The notes beneath the pieces are model-generated. The model had not been told where the DNA came from. It saw only the letters and a program-made list of their open reading frames with translations, and ran no database searches. The position numbers and the translations under genes are program-made. DNA of 64,000 bases from Acorus gramineus (Eukaryota > Streptophyta > Magnoliopsida > Acorales > Acoraceae): the NCBI GenBank assembly GCA_030737835.1, contig CM060849.1, positions 20,382,074 through 20,446,073 on the forward strand. The letters run 5' to 3'. Position 1 is the stretch's first letter. Every line of letters starts with the position of its first letter. Positions 24,101-35,123 of the stretch are shown here, piece after piece.

Positions 24101-25849
24101 GCATAATTTTGTTTGCACTATGTTTTGTATAGGCCTGTATTATTGTTATTGATATTTTATATCATGGTTTGTATAAATATTTATATGTAGCACAACTTGT
24201 CGCCATAAATTGTGTATATAGTGTGATTTTTCAAGGTATCACTGCCCAAGTTTTGGGTGTTTGACATTGATATATTAGTCACCTACAAACACCAGTGCAT
24301 CATAGTATGCATTTTTTTTTGGTGAAGTTCTTGTCTGAAATGTGGTGGACTTTTTTCTTTCATTATTCTAAATCTCAGCAGGATGCTTAATGTGATCTTA
24401 TTATTGTTCTAATGTCAACATTGTGTTTTCTTTGATATTCTGTTTTGTTGCTAGAGTTAAAGGTGATTATAAGATGGTGTCTGTTGATCGTCCTACATTT
24501 TCTTCATAACTAAAATTCCATGAGTTACTGACCATTGTACTTGATGACTGCTTTTCCTTAGCTTAACTTACCTCTCTTATGAAGAATCCATAGTATTGAC
24601 CCATTTGTTTTTGTATTTGTCCAGGTGAACCTTATGAAATTTATCATGTTGTGCTTAAAAGTAAATCATTTCTTGAAAAAATGACTGTGATTCAGCACAC
24701 AATTCCTTTTTTCCTGCCAATACGAGATGTAGAAAATGATCATCTTTCTTCGAATGCAATGGTATGCCTGCAGTCAGCATCATCTATATTTTTGTGGTCT
24801 TTAATGTTTCCTCCTTTTGCTGAAACCCGTCATTCTTTGAATTAGAGATGCTATTGTACTTATTCAGTTGATGTGTAATTTTACAGAAATTTATAGACTA
24901 TGTTGGAGCCATTTTGCAAGGTTTTGTTGATAGACGGGAGCAGGTATAATGTTAGTATTCTTTATAATCTTAAAGAGCCTTGGATCAAATATTTTGTTTA
25001 TAATCATTTGCTAAGCTCTACTTATGCATGGGTAGGTTCGTCTTATCAAGGAACTCTATGGCAATCAGATCAGAGAGCTATACCATACCCTTTCATACAA
25101 TATGATTGAATTCACAGTCGATGATTTTGATTGGTGGGTGCCTTCTCTTCTACTCATCTTGCATTGGTGGTTTTTTTTGTCTAGTTTTGCCCCTGAAACT
25201 TGATCTTGTCAATTTAATCGATCTAAGGTGTCGAGTCAATGCACTTGGCCATTTCAGTACTACCTTGGGTTGGGTGAAAATGAATTTCTTGATTACATCT
25301 TAGATGCTCATGCAAAACATAACCTTTTGTAAGCATGACACCTTATAGCATGTCCTAGTGATGCGTAATAATTTGGTGAAGAGAAAAAGACATTGTTTGC
25401 AGAATCAGATTATATGAAGTGATAATACTTCATAACCTGGCATGCACTGATCATATAGATGTTCATTTTTCCTTCTGCAGCAGGGTGACCATCAGCCTAA
25501 GATACGCGGATCTCGTCTTGACCCTACCATCTCGAATCAGGGTTTTGGCATGGCCTGTTCATCCCTCCAAGAAAATCTCTCTAACCGATGCCTCGGGAAC
25601 TGGGTCGATCCTTGCCCAGTCAACTCCCTCTCGTCTTCCATTCGCGGAGGATCTTTTAAGAACGCTGTGTTTGCCGGAAGGTGCTCTAATTTAAATCCAT
25701 GCCATGTTTAAACAATATCATTAATTCCTTGAACTCCTTTTACCCGTGTAATTTTTTTTTTCTGATCCCCTCACACAGCATACGCGGAGATAGTGCTGAA
25801 CCTACCGCCGATACTCCAACAAATTTTCCCACACCTGAAGGATGACTGA
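18186..25849 (+). CDS. CENPO: Kinetochore protein CENP-O (Mcm21 family)
   Basis: Thirteen exons join to 373 codons plus stop: 18186-18269, 18586-18633, 18717-18765, 18880-18928, 19929-19999, 20561-20619, 20891-21031, 22883-22940, 24625-24761, 24887-24943, 25036-25133, 25481-25680 and 25779-25849. All junctions are GT-AG and in phase. Residues about 45-125 are charged and heptad-like (coiled coil). Residues 130-149 hold three MEGNAKP-type repeats. From about 155 the protein matches the CENP-O domain of plants, with CLEGARIGILYETSF, PYEIYHVVLKSKSFLEKMTV, HTIPFFLPIRDVE and RREQVRLIKELYGNQIRELY. CENP-O is one of the few inner-kinetochore (CCAN) proteins kept in plants. Exon 12 has a CAGCAG tandem acceptor that would change Cys-Arg to Trp. 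The start is the first ATG, just after a leader with AAACCCTA. Confidence 0.9.
20918..20977 (+). repeat. In-frame 21-bp repeat in CENP-O exon 7
   Basis: ATGGAAGGGAATGCAAAACC is present twice almost exactly and a third time as GTGGAAGGGAATGC. It encodes MEGNAKP, MEGNAKP and VEGNAP in the linker between the coiled coil and the CENP-O domain. The period of 21 keeps the frame, so copy number could vary without harm. Confidence 0.9.
21114..21573 (+). mobile_element. MITE family C, copy 1 (intron 7 of CENP-O)
   Basis: Starts GCTGTTTGGATAGA and ends CACAAACAAGCC, so TGTTTGG/CAAACA ends are inverted. Internal blocks GTTTGGTTGTGTTTTTAGTT and CGTTGGGAAACGTAAT recur at 39409-39835 and, inverted, at 38653-39102. 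No coding capacity. It sits in the large intron 7 (1851 bp). Confidence 0.7.
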
Positions 25850-26243
25850 CAGGTTTTATGCATGCCTTCTAAATGCATCCAATTATGATCTGACTAACAC
25901 TGGCAGCAGTTATGAATTGAGACTAATCACAGGATCTGTTAATATAGTTCCCATGTTTGATCAATATCTGTTCCACTGTTTTGGTTTGCTAATAGGCCTC
26001 GTTTAATTTGTTTTCTTTTTCCAGCTTATCAGGCTTACAAGTTAGAATCCTGTATATTTTTCTTTTTGTTGAACTGAAGTTCAGGATTTACATAGAAGAA
26101 ATGAATTCAACTGGGATTGAAGCTCAATGTGGCCCTTGTGTTATCGCAAAAGCTATACTGATTGAAATTTATTAGATATAATAACAACAATAGATCAAGT
26201 TAAGGACTCCATTTATTCCCAACTTGCAATTGCATGCCATCTA
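25850..26243. other. Convergent intergenic spacer between CENP-O and the peroxidase
   Basis: The two genes face each other with 394 bp between stop codons. The spacer is AT-rich and should hold both 3' UTRs. Nothing else is seen. Confidence 0.5.
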
Positions 26244-28486
26244 TCAGTTGATCTTGTTGCAGTCTCTCCGGATCTCACCTTTGCCACCCGTCTTGATGCC
26301 GACCCGGCCCAGCTTGGTCATGGCTGACACGAAGGCCTCCTTGAAAGCCGTTGCATTGGACGCGAAGAGGTTGACGGTGGGCCGGGCCCGTGGGTCGTTG
26401 AAGAGGACCTGGTCTGACGTCAAGAGGCCCATTCCCTTCTGGAGATTTCTGTAGTAGGCGTTGTCGAACATGTGAGGGGTCTCCGGGTCCAAGGTCACGG
26501 AGACGCGCGGGTCCACGTTGGGATGGCACGTCTGGAGTAGCTGGGCCGCGTAGCTTGGGTTCAGTGTCGGGTCGACCCGTCGGGTCTTGCTGAATTTACG
26601 GATCCGGCGGGTGAACCTGTTGCAGTGTGCAAACCCAAGCGTGTGCGCCCCTAAACACAAACATGGATCATTAGTTAAATTATATACATGGAGATTACAT
26701 ATACGTGACAGGTTGTCATTGGAGATGCATAGATTCTTTGTGATTGTCACAGTGAGGATATGAAATCATCCTCCTACTGTCTTTCATGCAGTCCTAATGA
26801 AATATAAGATTTCTCTAACTAAGCATATTTTCTATTAGGAGAAATAAAAAGAAAAAAAATGTGCACTTCATTCACGGACTATTTGTTTTTGAAAGGTGTG
26901 TTTAAATTCAATAGAGCTGTACATTTTTTAAATAATCAGTGGCATGAATGATTATATCTAACATTTGAAACTATAATTTTTAGGGAAATTTAGGAAAATA
27001 GCCTCACGATTATTTTTTGACAAATGTGACGTTACACTTGCATTATTAACATCAACCACCTATATTATAGATCCACGATCAATGTGGCATGTCAAGTTGT
27101 TACACTGGTCCTACTTTTATGCATGAAGTTAGTACATGCGGGATGGGTACAAAAATCAAGGTATCCATATCCACCCCCAGCAGAAAAAGCAATGTAACCA
27201 ACCACTTAAAAAAAAAAAAAAACACTCCATCCTATTGTCATCCTTACCAACAATAAGAAAAAAAAATTAGTTTAAGACTTGATAATTACCGGATAAGGCG
27301 ATCATGTCTGTTTGAGTCAGGCCATGAGAGGCAAACATGGCGTTGAGCCGGTTGAGATTGAAGTCCGGGTGTGGAAGGCGGTGCCTCACGCCGGCTCGGG
27401 TTGATATCCTCCCATCAAGCCTCCCCAATTCGACGGCGTAGGACGGTCCCCCGGTCTACAAAACATGAAGTTAATCAACCATTGTAATTAATGTACAGTA
27501 GGTCCCCAGAATAAGAGAGAACAACATGTTTTGTTGCATTTACCAGTGACACTACATCTCTTGCTGCCAAAGCCATTATATCAGCACAGGAGACCTTATT
27601 GGTGCATCTTCGATCGGCATCCACCGCCGCCTTCGCCTTGACGATCGTGTCGAATGCGTCCCCAGCGAGTGATAGGTCGTCGGAGTTGTGCCTCTCGTCG
27701 CTGCTGCTCTTGTTCTTGGGCGACACGAGCATCACGGACGCGTCGCAGCCCTGTGATCACAAGAAACAAAAACTAGTCTTATTTTTAGTTATGTTTTTGT
27801 TGTTTCAAAAACAACAAAAAGGATATGAATTGATAAGAAGACAAATGAATTTAATGGATCAAATACGGGTAAAATATCTTCATATTCTATTCTAATTCAT
27901 TGGGATATGGATGTTTGTGTTCAAATTCAAATGTTTTTGAATTTCAACTGAATTTGATTATTTTTTAAATAATTGACATGTTTAACTATGAAAACTGAAA
28001 AATGAGAAAATTAAACCGCGAATTTAATACTTCTCATCTCTTGTAAATATCATACAAAGATTATTCAATAATTTTATAAATTTTTAAAGTCATGCAGGAT
28101 AATTTGAATTTGAGTGGTACATACAAACACATATAATTTTATATTATTTACATAAAATTCAAATGTTTTTCAAGGCGGATGCATTGGTATCCTTACCTAC
28201 ATTATGCATATTCAAACATCATATAATTAATTTCTGATTTTTTAGATACATAACTATCAGAGATGATACTGACCTTGATAAAGCAGTCATGGAAGAAGAG
28301 CCGGAGAGTCCCCGGGGCAGTGATGGTGGACTGCTGGATCTTCTGTTGGACGGCAGCCCGGACAAGCGATTCGACGTCCGGGCAGATGTTGCCGTAGTAA
28401 TCCTTCCTCAGATGAGCCGATGAAGGTCTTGGGAAGATGAGAAGGGAAAGAAGAATTGCAGAAAGGAAAGGTTGGAAATGCTTCAT
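26244..28486 (-). CDS. Secretory class III peroxidase (PRX16/45-like)
   Basis: Four exons at 28486-28274, 27750-27544, 27455-27290 and 26650-26244 join to 330 residues plus stop, with the classical three-intron layout of class III peroxidases. Residues 1-24 are a signal peptide (hydrophobic ILLSLLIF, cleavage after PSSA). The distal heme pocket has R62 and H66 in LRLFFHDCF. The proximal heme ligand is H198 in [10 protein letters not shown]. Eight cysteines of the usual disulfide set are present. Motifs [43 protein letters not shown] and KLGRVG with the end GEIRRDC place it nearest Arabidopsis PRX16/45. Such enzymes act in the apoplast or cell wall, using hydrogen peroxide to oxidise phenolics. 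The gene is intact. A TATA box lies about 43 bp upstream of the ATG. Confidence 0.95.
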
Positions 28487-28528
28487 TGCTGGCCTTTTGT
28501 TTTTTGTTGTTTGTGGTACCCGTGTTTG

Positions 28529-28536
28529 TATTTATA
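28529..28536 (-). promoter_or_regulatory. TATA box of the peroxidase gene
   Basis: TATAAATA on the minus strand, 43 bases upstream of the start codon at 28486. This spacing implies a very short 5' UTR of roughly 10-20 bases. Confidence 0.55.
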
Positions 28537-29056
28537 GTTATAGTAGTGGTAGTAGTAATAGTGAATGCTTTGTAAAGATGGGTTGTTCGAATCTTTCCTT
28601 GAATTGAGAGCTGATTATTATATAATTATGGAAGATTAAAGAACACCGACTGTTTGTATAATTTAATAGAAAGAAGGACAAAATAATAGAAGTAACAAGA
28701 TTAAAAAGGTGATAATAAGGACATAAATGTGGGTTCTTGGGTAGCACTGCACATGCAGGGTGGTTGTTCATGTGGGTCAGTTTGTAAAGAAAACAGGTTT
28801 AGGTAAAACCAAAGTGCTGTTTTTTTATTTTTGGATGAATGGGAGAGTAGTTCTATAATTTCAGCATGTCAATTATTAGAAAATATGCTTATAATTATCA
28901 ATATTTGAATACTTTGAATTTTTTTTTAAAATGCATACATTGCTCTTAATTTCATAAAGTTTATAATCACTAAAATTTGAGTAACCAATGCAGTTTTTTT
29001 GATCCCCTAGCTCTGTAACTCATTAGCCGGCTCATCAAAATTTGGTTCGTAATATC

Positions 29057-29085
29057 TTATTATTATTATTATTATTATTGTTATT
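29057..29085. repeat. TTA/ATT trinucleotide microsatellite
   Basis: About nine consecutive TTA units with one G interruption near the end. Intergenic. Confidence 0.9.
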
Positions 29086-29948
29086 AACAAACTCACATGT
29101 TTATAACTTTATACAGGTAGCATTAGGATGTGAGTTCTACACCACCAGATTCTAGATTTTGAATACGCGGTGTTGAAAATATGAGTACACAATATGGTAC
29201 ATTCCCAATACTGTCCTAAACGCATAAATCATATTTGACATCAAAATCAGTGTTCGACGTTGTTGTTTGACTGAATTATTAAACTGCCTCTTATAAGTTG
29301 GGGATTTGTAGTTATTATTGTTGATATTTCAGAAAAAGTGAGGGGACGATATTATCATTTACACGTCAAATTAAAAGTTCGCATTAGAGGGTCGAGTTTT
29401 CAAAAGCGTTGTTTTATTACATTTTCAATTCACCTCGTTTTACTCTGCAAACGCAAGACGTGGAAAAACACTGTACTAATGTGAGAAGGCGTTTGGATGT
29501 GCGGTACGCGTTTATACGGATTCCATACATCCAGTGCCATAGACACGTATTGACGTATATACTTGAAACAGCCATTAGTGGTGTTTGGTGAGGACACACA
29601 AGCAAAAACAATGGGAACTTTTGTCAAAGACATCACATGCCTCTTCTAAAGGCAAATGCAAATCAAAGAACAGTGTGATTTTTTTCCCTTTTTTTTTTTG
29701 GGGCTCACTGTGATGGAACTTTCTCCTGTGTTTTCACGTGGAATCGCATGTTATGCTTTTAAAATCATTATAAATTATTCAATTTTATAAAGATATATAT
29801 TCTATCACATTTTTTTTTTTTGTTAGACAAACATTATGACTTTAATCTATGATGTCTAGGCTGCAAATTCTGTTGTCCATTATAACCTAACTATGCATGG
29901 GTTACTCACTCAGAACATATCTTGTTTGTCCAGCGTTGATATGTAGGG

Positions 29949-30235
29949 CTTGTAAACGAGCCAAACATTCTGAGCTTATGTTTCTTTCACATGTATAAGA
30001 TGATGTGATTTGTGAAATGTGACTTCTCAAATACTAAACAAGTTTTTTTTTTAGTTTTAACTAAACGAGTCTTAACCGACCCTTGATTCGAGCTTCAATT
30101 TGACTTGTTTAACAAACGAGTCGAGCTTGAAACACAAAATGAAGAGAACCGAGTCTGAACCGAGCCTGTACTAAACAAACCGAGCTTGAACAGGTCAAAG
30201 CTTGACTCGCTTTACTCGTTTACCACCCTTATTCA
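29949..30235. repeat. Dispersed plant repeat with GTAAACGAGCC ends
   Basis: Opens with GCTTGTAAACGAGCC and closes with TTTACTCGTTTACCACCC, which are inverted relative to each other. The interior is dense in CGAGCTTGA and AACGAGTC motifs. Sequences of this type are widespread in plant genomes. No coding capacity. Confidence 0.5.
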
Positions 30236-30898
30236 TAAGATCTGTTATCACTATAATCTCGACTTCTACATACTAGATCAAGGTGAGGTTATAGTATATA
30301 AAAAATTAGAAAAGGCGAAAAAATAATAATATACACATATATATAATTAATTAATTCATGTATATGTTTTATTTTTGTAAAAAAATATACATTATTAAAG
30401 CATGGTAGGAGCTCCGAGGGCACTAGAAAGTAACCATCCCTGACATTTTACTAGAGAGTTTCTTAATTTTTTATTACTTTATTTTTTACATTTTTAAATA
30501 TATATTATTCAATTAATATTTTAATCACATTTTATAAATTTATAACTAATATTTACAATCATGGTTCAACTATTTATAACATAATTTTCTTCACCCTTAT
30601 CGATAAAAATAAGATGAGTGATCGGTTTTTTTTTTTTAAAACAATTTCAACATTAAATTATCATCAAAATGAGGAGTATAGTATATATTGTATTATCATA
30701 ATGTATGAGATTTTATTAGTGTATGACTATGTTTTTTTCATTTTTTTTAAATATACCCTTATATTTTAATATATATTTTATTTTATATAATAATATATGC
30801 ATTTAACCAGAGATTATAATTTTTTTGAAAACAAAAAAAATCGGCATGAATTAGATGGTGCAAAAGACACGACGTATCATGTTTTTTTTTGAAAAAAG

Positions 30899-31147
30899 AT
30901 ACACACAGCCCCAATTGCAGTCTATTTCATTTTTTTTTTAAATCATACACTCATTTTTTTGAAGTGTATGTTATTGTCTGAAATAAAGTATATATTGAGA
31001 TACATTAGTGTATTTTTTTCATAATAAAAAAAAAAATTGAATCATATATTATGATGGGATCCATATAATATGACAGCACACCATATAATATGACAGCACA
31101 ATATATATTACGTTTTTAAAATATATAAAATTATAAAACGGACTGGG
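30899..31147 (+). mobile_element. MITE family B, copy 1
   Basis: Starts GATACACACAGCCCCAATTG and shares CATACACT, GTATATATTGAGAT and TTATGATGGG-type blocks with copies at 37617-37876 and, inverted, 60745-61022. An internal direct duplication CCATATAATATGACAGCAC occurs twice (about 31061-31102). The right end is not well defined. Confidence 0.6.
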
Positions 31148-31282
31148 TAAACGAGGGCTCTTGTTTTTTTAATTAATACCCCTCGAAGGCCAAACCAATG
31201 CTACTCTCTCTCTATGACCAAAACATTCCCCCAAAAAAAAAAACAACAACAAAAAAAAAAGAAAAAAAAAAGAAAAAGAAAA

Positions 31283-32758
31283 ATGTTACTCCCAAAAAGG
31301 ATCCCAAACCATTCCAACCTCCCCATCATCCAACCCAACCCCCCCTCTCCACCTCCACCACCCATCTCCGCCGCCCAAATCGCCAAACTCATCTCCGATC
31401 ACCCCTTCCCTCACCCTCCCCTCGACCCCCTCCTCCGCCACCACCTCCGCCCCCCCCTCTTCTCCTCCCCCCTCATCGAGTCCATCCTCACCCACCTCCA
31501 CTCCTCCCACTCCCACCCCCTCAAATCCCTCACCGTCTTCCACTTCTCCTCCCAAACCCTCCCCCCCACCCTCCCCGCCTTCAACACCACCCTCTGCATC
31601 CTCACCCGCGCCAAACACTTCGACAAAGCTTGGACCTTTATCGAACGCTTCGCCCCAAATCACCCCTCTTTGATCACACCCAAATCCCTCAGCGTCCTCT
31701 TATCGAGGTACGCCAAGTTCCGATCCTTCAACGACACCGTCGAAGCGTTCGAGAGGATGGAGAGGCTCTGCGTCTCATTGGGACGGCCACGATTCGGGGC
31801 CGACGAGTTCAACGTCCTCCTCCGCGCGTTCTGCGCGCGAGGACGCGTGGCGGAGGCCCGCGCCGTCTTCCGCAGGTTCTTCTCGAGGTACCCACACGAC
31901 GCGAGGACCTTCAATGTGCTGCTTTTGGGGTTCAAGGAGTCCGGCGACGTCTCCGCTGTTGATTCTTTCTACTACGAGTCGGTCGCGCGCGGGTTCGAGC
32001 CGAATGCGGTGACTTTTAATATAAGGATCGACGCATACTGTAAAAGGGGACAGTTTTCGGGCGCTTTGGGTCTCTTGAAGCAGATGGAAGTGAAGGGGAT
32101 GAGACCCACATTGGAAACATTGACAACTTTGGTTCATGGGGCTTGCATTGCGAAGAACCCAATTCAAGCCCGTCACTTGTTCGATGAAATCTCTGTGAGA
32201 GGCTTCCGTCCCGATGTTGCGGCTTACAACGCTTTGTTAGGAGCGTTTACCAGAACGGGAGATGTCGAGTCCGCTTTGGATTTGATGGGGACAATGGAAA
32301 ACGAAGGCATCGAACCTGACGATGTCACATATCATACAATGTTTCGTGGGCTTTCGAGAGGCGTTGGTTTCAGCGGAGTATTGGAGCTCTATCGACGAAT
32401 GGTCGAGAAGGGGTTCGTGCCAGAGACGCGGACGGTGGTGATGCTGGTGAAGCTGTTCTGTGAGAATGGGCGGTCCGATGTCGGGGTTGAATTGTGGGGT
32501 TACCTGATTCAGAAGGGTTATTGCCCGCATGGGCACGCTTTGGTTCTGCTTGCGACGGGTTTATGTTGCGCGGGCCGGGTTGGTGAGGCTTACGAGTGCT
32601 TCAGGCAGGTGGTCGAGAGAGGGAGGCGGCCGAGCGAGAGCGGGTTGCGGGTTTTGGAGGGGTTCTTGGCGAAATCCGGCGAGCATGAGAAGTTGAGGGA
32701 GCTTTATCAAATGATGAGCACATTACAAGCCAATTTGGATTCATATAACTCTAGTTGA
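31283..32758 (+). CDS. P-class pentatricopeptide repeat (PPR) protein
   Basis: Intronless, 491 codons. The frame is open further upstream to an ATG at 31214, but that extension is a lysine/glutamine run from an A-rich leader, so the ATG at 31283 is preferred. The N-terminal 110 residues are rich in Pro, Ser, His and Leu with few acidic residues, as in an organelle targeting region. From about residue 115 roughly ten 35-residue PPR motifs follow, for example VTFNIRIDAYCKRGQFSGAL, AAYNALLGAFTRTGDVESAL and VTYHTMFRGLSRG. No E, DYW or SMR domain follows, so it is P class. Such proteins bind specific organelle RNAs for splicing or stabilisation; the target cannot be told. The layout is reminiscent of the mitochondrial At3g61360 type, but that is memory only. 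The stop lies 42 bp from that of the convergent NFU gene. Confidence 0.9.
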   Translation: MLLPKRIPNHSNLPIIQPNPPSPPPPPISAAQIAKLISDHPFPHPPLDPLLRHHLRPPLFSSPLIESILTHLHSSHSHPLKSLTVFHFSSQTLPPTLPAFNTTLCILTRAKHFDKAWTFIERFAPNHPSLITPKSLSVLLSRYAKFRSFNDTVEAFERMERLCVSLGRPRFGADEFNVLLRAFCARGRVAEARAVFRRFFSRYPHDARTFNVLLLGFKESGDVSAVDSFYYESVARGFEPNAVTFNIRIDAYCKRGQFSGALGLLKQMEVKGMRPTLETLTTLVHGACIAKNPIQARHLFDEISVRGFRPDVAAYNALLGAFTRTGDVESALDLMGTMENEGIEPDDVTYHTMFRGLSRGVGFSGVLELYRRMVEKGFVPETRTVVMLVKLFCENGRSDVGVELWGYLIQKGYCPHGHALVLLATGLCCAGRVGEAYECFRQVVERGRRPSESGLRVLEGFLAKSGEHEKLRELYQMMSTLQANLDSYNSS

Positions 32759-32800
32759 TGCAAGTGTATTAACATTACATTATGATGGTCTCAAAATTTT

Positions 32801-33955
32801 TCACTGGTTTGTTAGATGGACATCCGCAATGGAAGGTATCTTCTCTCTGAGCTTCTGCATGAGAGCCACCCGGACGGTCTTGACTCTGGCGGCCGGGCCG
32901 CTCAATAGGACCTTGACAACGTACGCATCGATGTTTACGAGCTCAAGCTGACCGCCTCCCGTGCCTGCTAGGTATGGCCTTATCTCCGCAAGCACCTGAT
33001 ATGCAAATCAAAGGTTGAAAAATGTTAGGTACAATCAGTGCAGCAGTTATTTTTGTAATTCTAACACATTTCTTGAAATTTTTGTATTTTTGTTTGAAGG
33101 TGTATATGTCTCAATGAAACATGTACCTCCACAAAATATGAAATATGGAGTGCTGCGGTCATTATTGCATAAGCCATATCATCGTACTCCATGACATAAA
33201 AATGCATATTTTATTTACTTCACTATACGTGAAAGTACATACTTCACTTAACTCAAGTCATGGAGTGACAACATGTCATATTTTTCATGAAATATATATT
33301 CAAATAAATTGAATACATTTTTTTTTTTTTACATTTTTGTCAATCAAGTATATACTTCTGTAAGGCGAAACTCGATTAACACTGTATGAATGACTCCAGA
33401 TATGATTTGACAGGAATCTTTACCTTCTCTACATTCTCCTCATTGAGTTCAAGTCCAGTCTCAGTGTCAAGGATCTGCTCGACGGCCATGATCTCGGGGA
33501 TCTTGTCGCGGAGGCGGAGCTCTATGCCCGACTTAAGCGTCATGGCAGAGCTCGGGCACGACCCGCAGGCCCCCTGAAGCTTGAGCACCACCACGAGTCC
33601 GTCGATCTCGTGGAGCGCGACGTTGCCTCCGTCCACCATCAGGCCTGGGCGGACCTCCTCCAGCACCCTCTCCACGTTCTCCTCCGTCAGCGGAAGGGCG
33701 TTGAGCGGTTGTACTGGATCGAATACGGTCCCGTTAATGCGAATTATACCAAAATTATACCAATCGAAAAGGGCGGACCAGTTTTTTTGACTTACGCGCT
33801 CTACGACTCCGGTGGCGGAGTGTGATGGGGCTGAAATCTGTGCGCATTGAGACTGAATTTGTTGGTTCTGATGGATGGAGTGTTGGATTCCTCACTATGG
33901 AAGTTGTTGTTGTTGTTCCATTTAGTCTTTGGATCTGGGTTGATAACAACCCCAT
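32801..33955 (-). CDS. NFU: Chloroplast NifU-like iron-sulfur scaffold (NFU1/2/3 type)
   Basis: Three exons at 33955-33796, 33713-33424 and 32995-32801 give 214 residues plus stop. All introns are GT-AG; the first is only 82 bp, with a strong GTAAGT donor. Residues 1-53 are rich in Ser/Thr/Arg and lack acidic runs, consistent with a plastid transit peptide. The first NifU domain (about 60-130) includes [25 protein letters not shown] and the cluster-binding Cys pair in GACGSCPSS (about residues 103 and 106). The second domain (about 148-214) starts VLAEIRPYL, carries [14 protein letters not shown] and has no CxxC, as in plant NFU1-3. These proteins assemble and pass on 4Fe-4S and 2Fe-2S clusters in the stroma, for photosystem I among others. 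The gene is intact. Confidence 0.93.
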
Positions 33956-35123
33956 CTCTGTGTCTTCTGTCTCTGCTAATGTTGTTGTGGAAGAATCATT
34001 GAAGCTTCAATTTTTAACAGAACCTCTGTTTCTGTTGTTTCAATCAAATTTTTGTGGATAGATTTCTTGCGCTTCAGTTCCAGAAATCTAGAGACAGGAG
34101 GGTGCCACGTCAAACTGGATTGGTTGGTTGGGGAACACCAAATCTATGGTCTCCATTTGTTTATGAAAGAAAAAGATCCATCAATGTCAACCTTCTAATC
34201 ATTTGTCCACTTGTGTCTCTGAAAATGTCTTATGTCCCTGGTTTTATGCATTATACATAAATATTTAAAATTTTCTAATAAATATAACGCAAAAACAAAA
34301 AATATTTTACACACATCAATTTAAAATTTAATCTAATAAGGAAAAAATATTGATCACCAAAATTCACCTCGCAAATAGATATCCATATATATAACTCAAA
34401 AGAGAATTGATATGAAAGTATATCATTAAAGAACATATGTATTTGAACCCCACCTGTTTAACATATAATTAAGAGACAATGGACGTGTTATCACTTAAAA
34501 CAAGATTTTGATTTTACACAATGGAATCCGATATATATAAAAAAATACCGAAAAGAACATTATTCAGATTTCTGTCTTTCAACAATTAGAATACAGTCCC
34601 TGCTTGTATTTATTCTGGGTGCCTTCATAGTAGAGTCCTTATCTACTAGGGGTGGTTCTCCCTCATGGTCTATGTTTATTTTCCTCTTGTTTTCCTTTTT
34701 AGTTTTTGAATTGGGCATCAATCGAACAATTAATGAAATTGGAGGCTGATTGCCTTAAAAAAAAAAAAAAAAAAAACAATTAGAATACAGTGGTTTTGAG
34801 ATCATGCATTTGTTATTCTGCATGCTTTCATTGTAGGTCCATATTCATGTTGAACTGTGTAATTGGGAGGCTTTCAATAGTGAATTTTACAGATTCAGCA
34901 ACTATGTTCATCCGTCCAGCAATTACTGCACTTCAGATGACACGAAGTCCTCTGGGAAGCCAAGAAAAATGTCATGATGCCGAAGAAGAGCGTACACTAT
35001 CTGTTGAAAGAAAGAAACATGTATGAAAACTGCAAAACAAAGTATGGTTGAGGATTCAATTAATGTGGCTTAGTTTGAGAACAAACAATACCAACAAATA
35101 AATACTCACACTCCTGGGCGACA
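33956..35123. other. Spacer between NFU and ICMT genes
   Basis: Holds the NFU promoter/leader near 33956-34200 and a 5'-truncated LINE tail with target-site duplication (34581-34790). The rest is AT-rich. The frame at 34790-35026 has no recognisable similarity. Confidence 0.5.
34597..34774 (+). mobile_element. 5'-truncated LINE tail with poly(A) and target-site duplication
   Basis: About 178 bp ending in TTGGAGGCTGATTGCC followed by a run of about 20 A. It is flanked by a perfect direct repeat AACAATTAGAATACAG (34581-34596 and 34775-34790). The GGAGGCTGATTG end recurs at 59893-60270 in the other orientation. A poly(A) end plus a 16-bp target duplication is the signature of target-primed reverse transcription. 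Confidence 0.8.

Larger units (their letters stand above)
28537..31282. other. Divergent intergenic region, peroxidase to PPR gene
   Basis: No supported gene. It holds a TTA microsatellite (29057-29085), a common 'AAACGAGCCGAGC'-type repeat (29949-30235), a MITE (30899-31147) and, at 31231-31282, an A-rich leader directly before the PPR start codon. Confidence 0.5.

Noticed and set aside
31214..31282. Upstream in-frame ATG extending the PPR protein by 23 residues
   Set aside because: The extension is an almost pure Lys/Gln run from an A tract, an unlikely coding N-terminus; it is treated as leader.
31198..31962. 254-codon proline/arginine-rich plus-strand frame
   Set aside because: It is the alternative frame of the C-rich 5' half of the PPR gene. 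The +2 frame gives a full PPR protein with regular 35-residue motifs.
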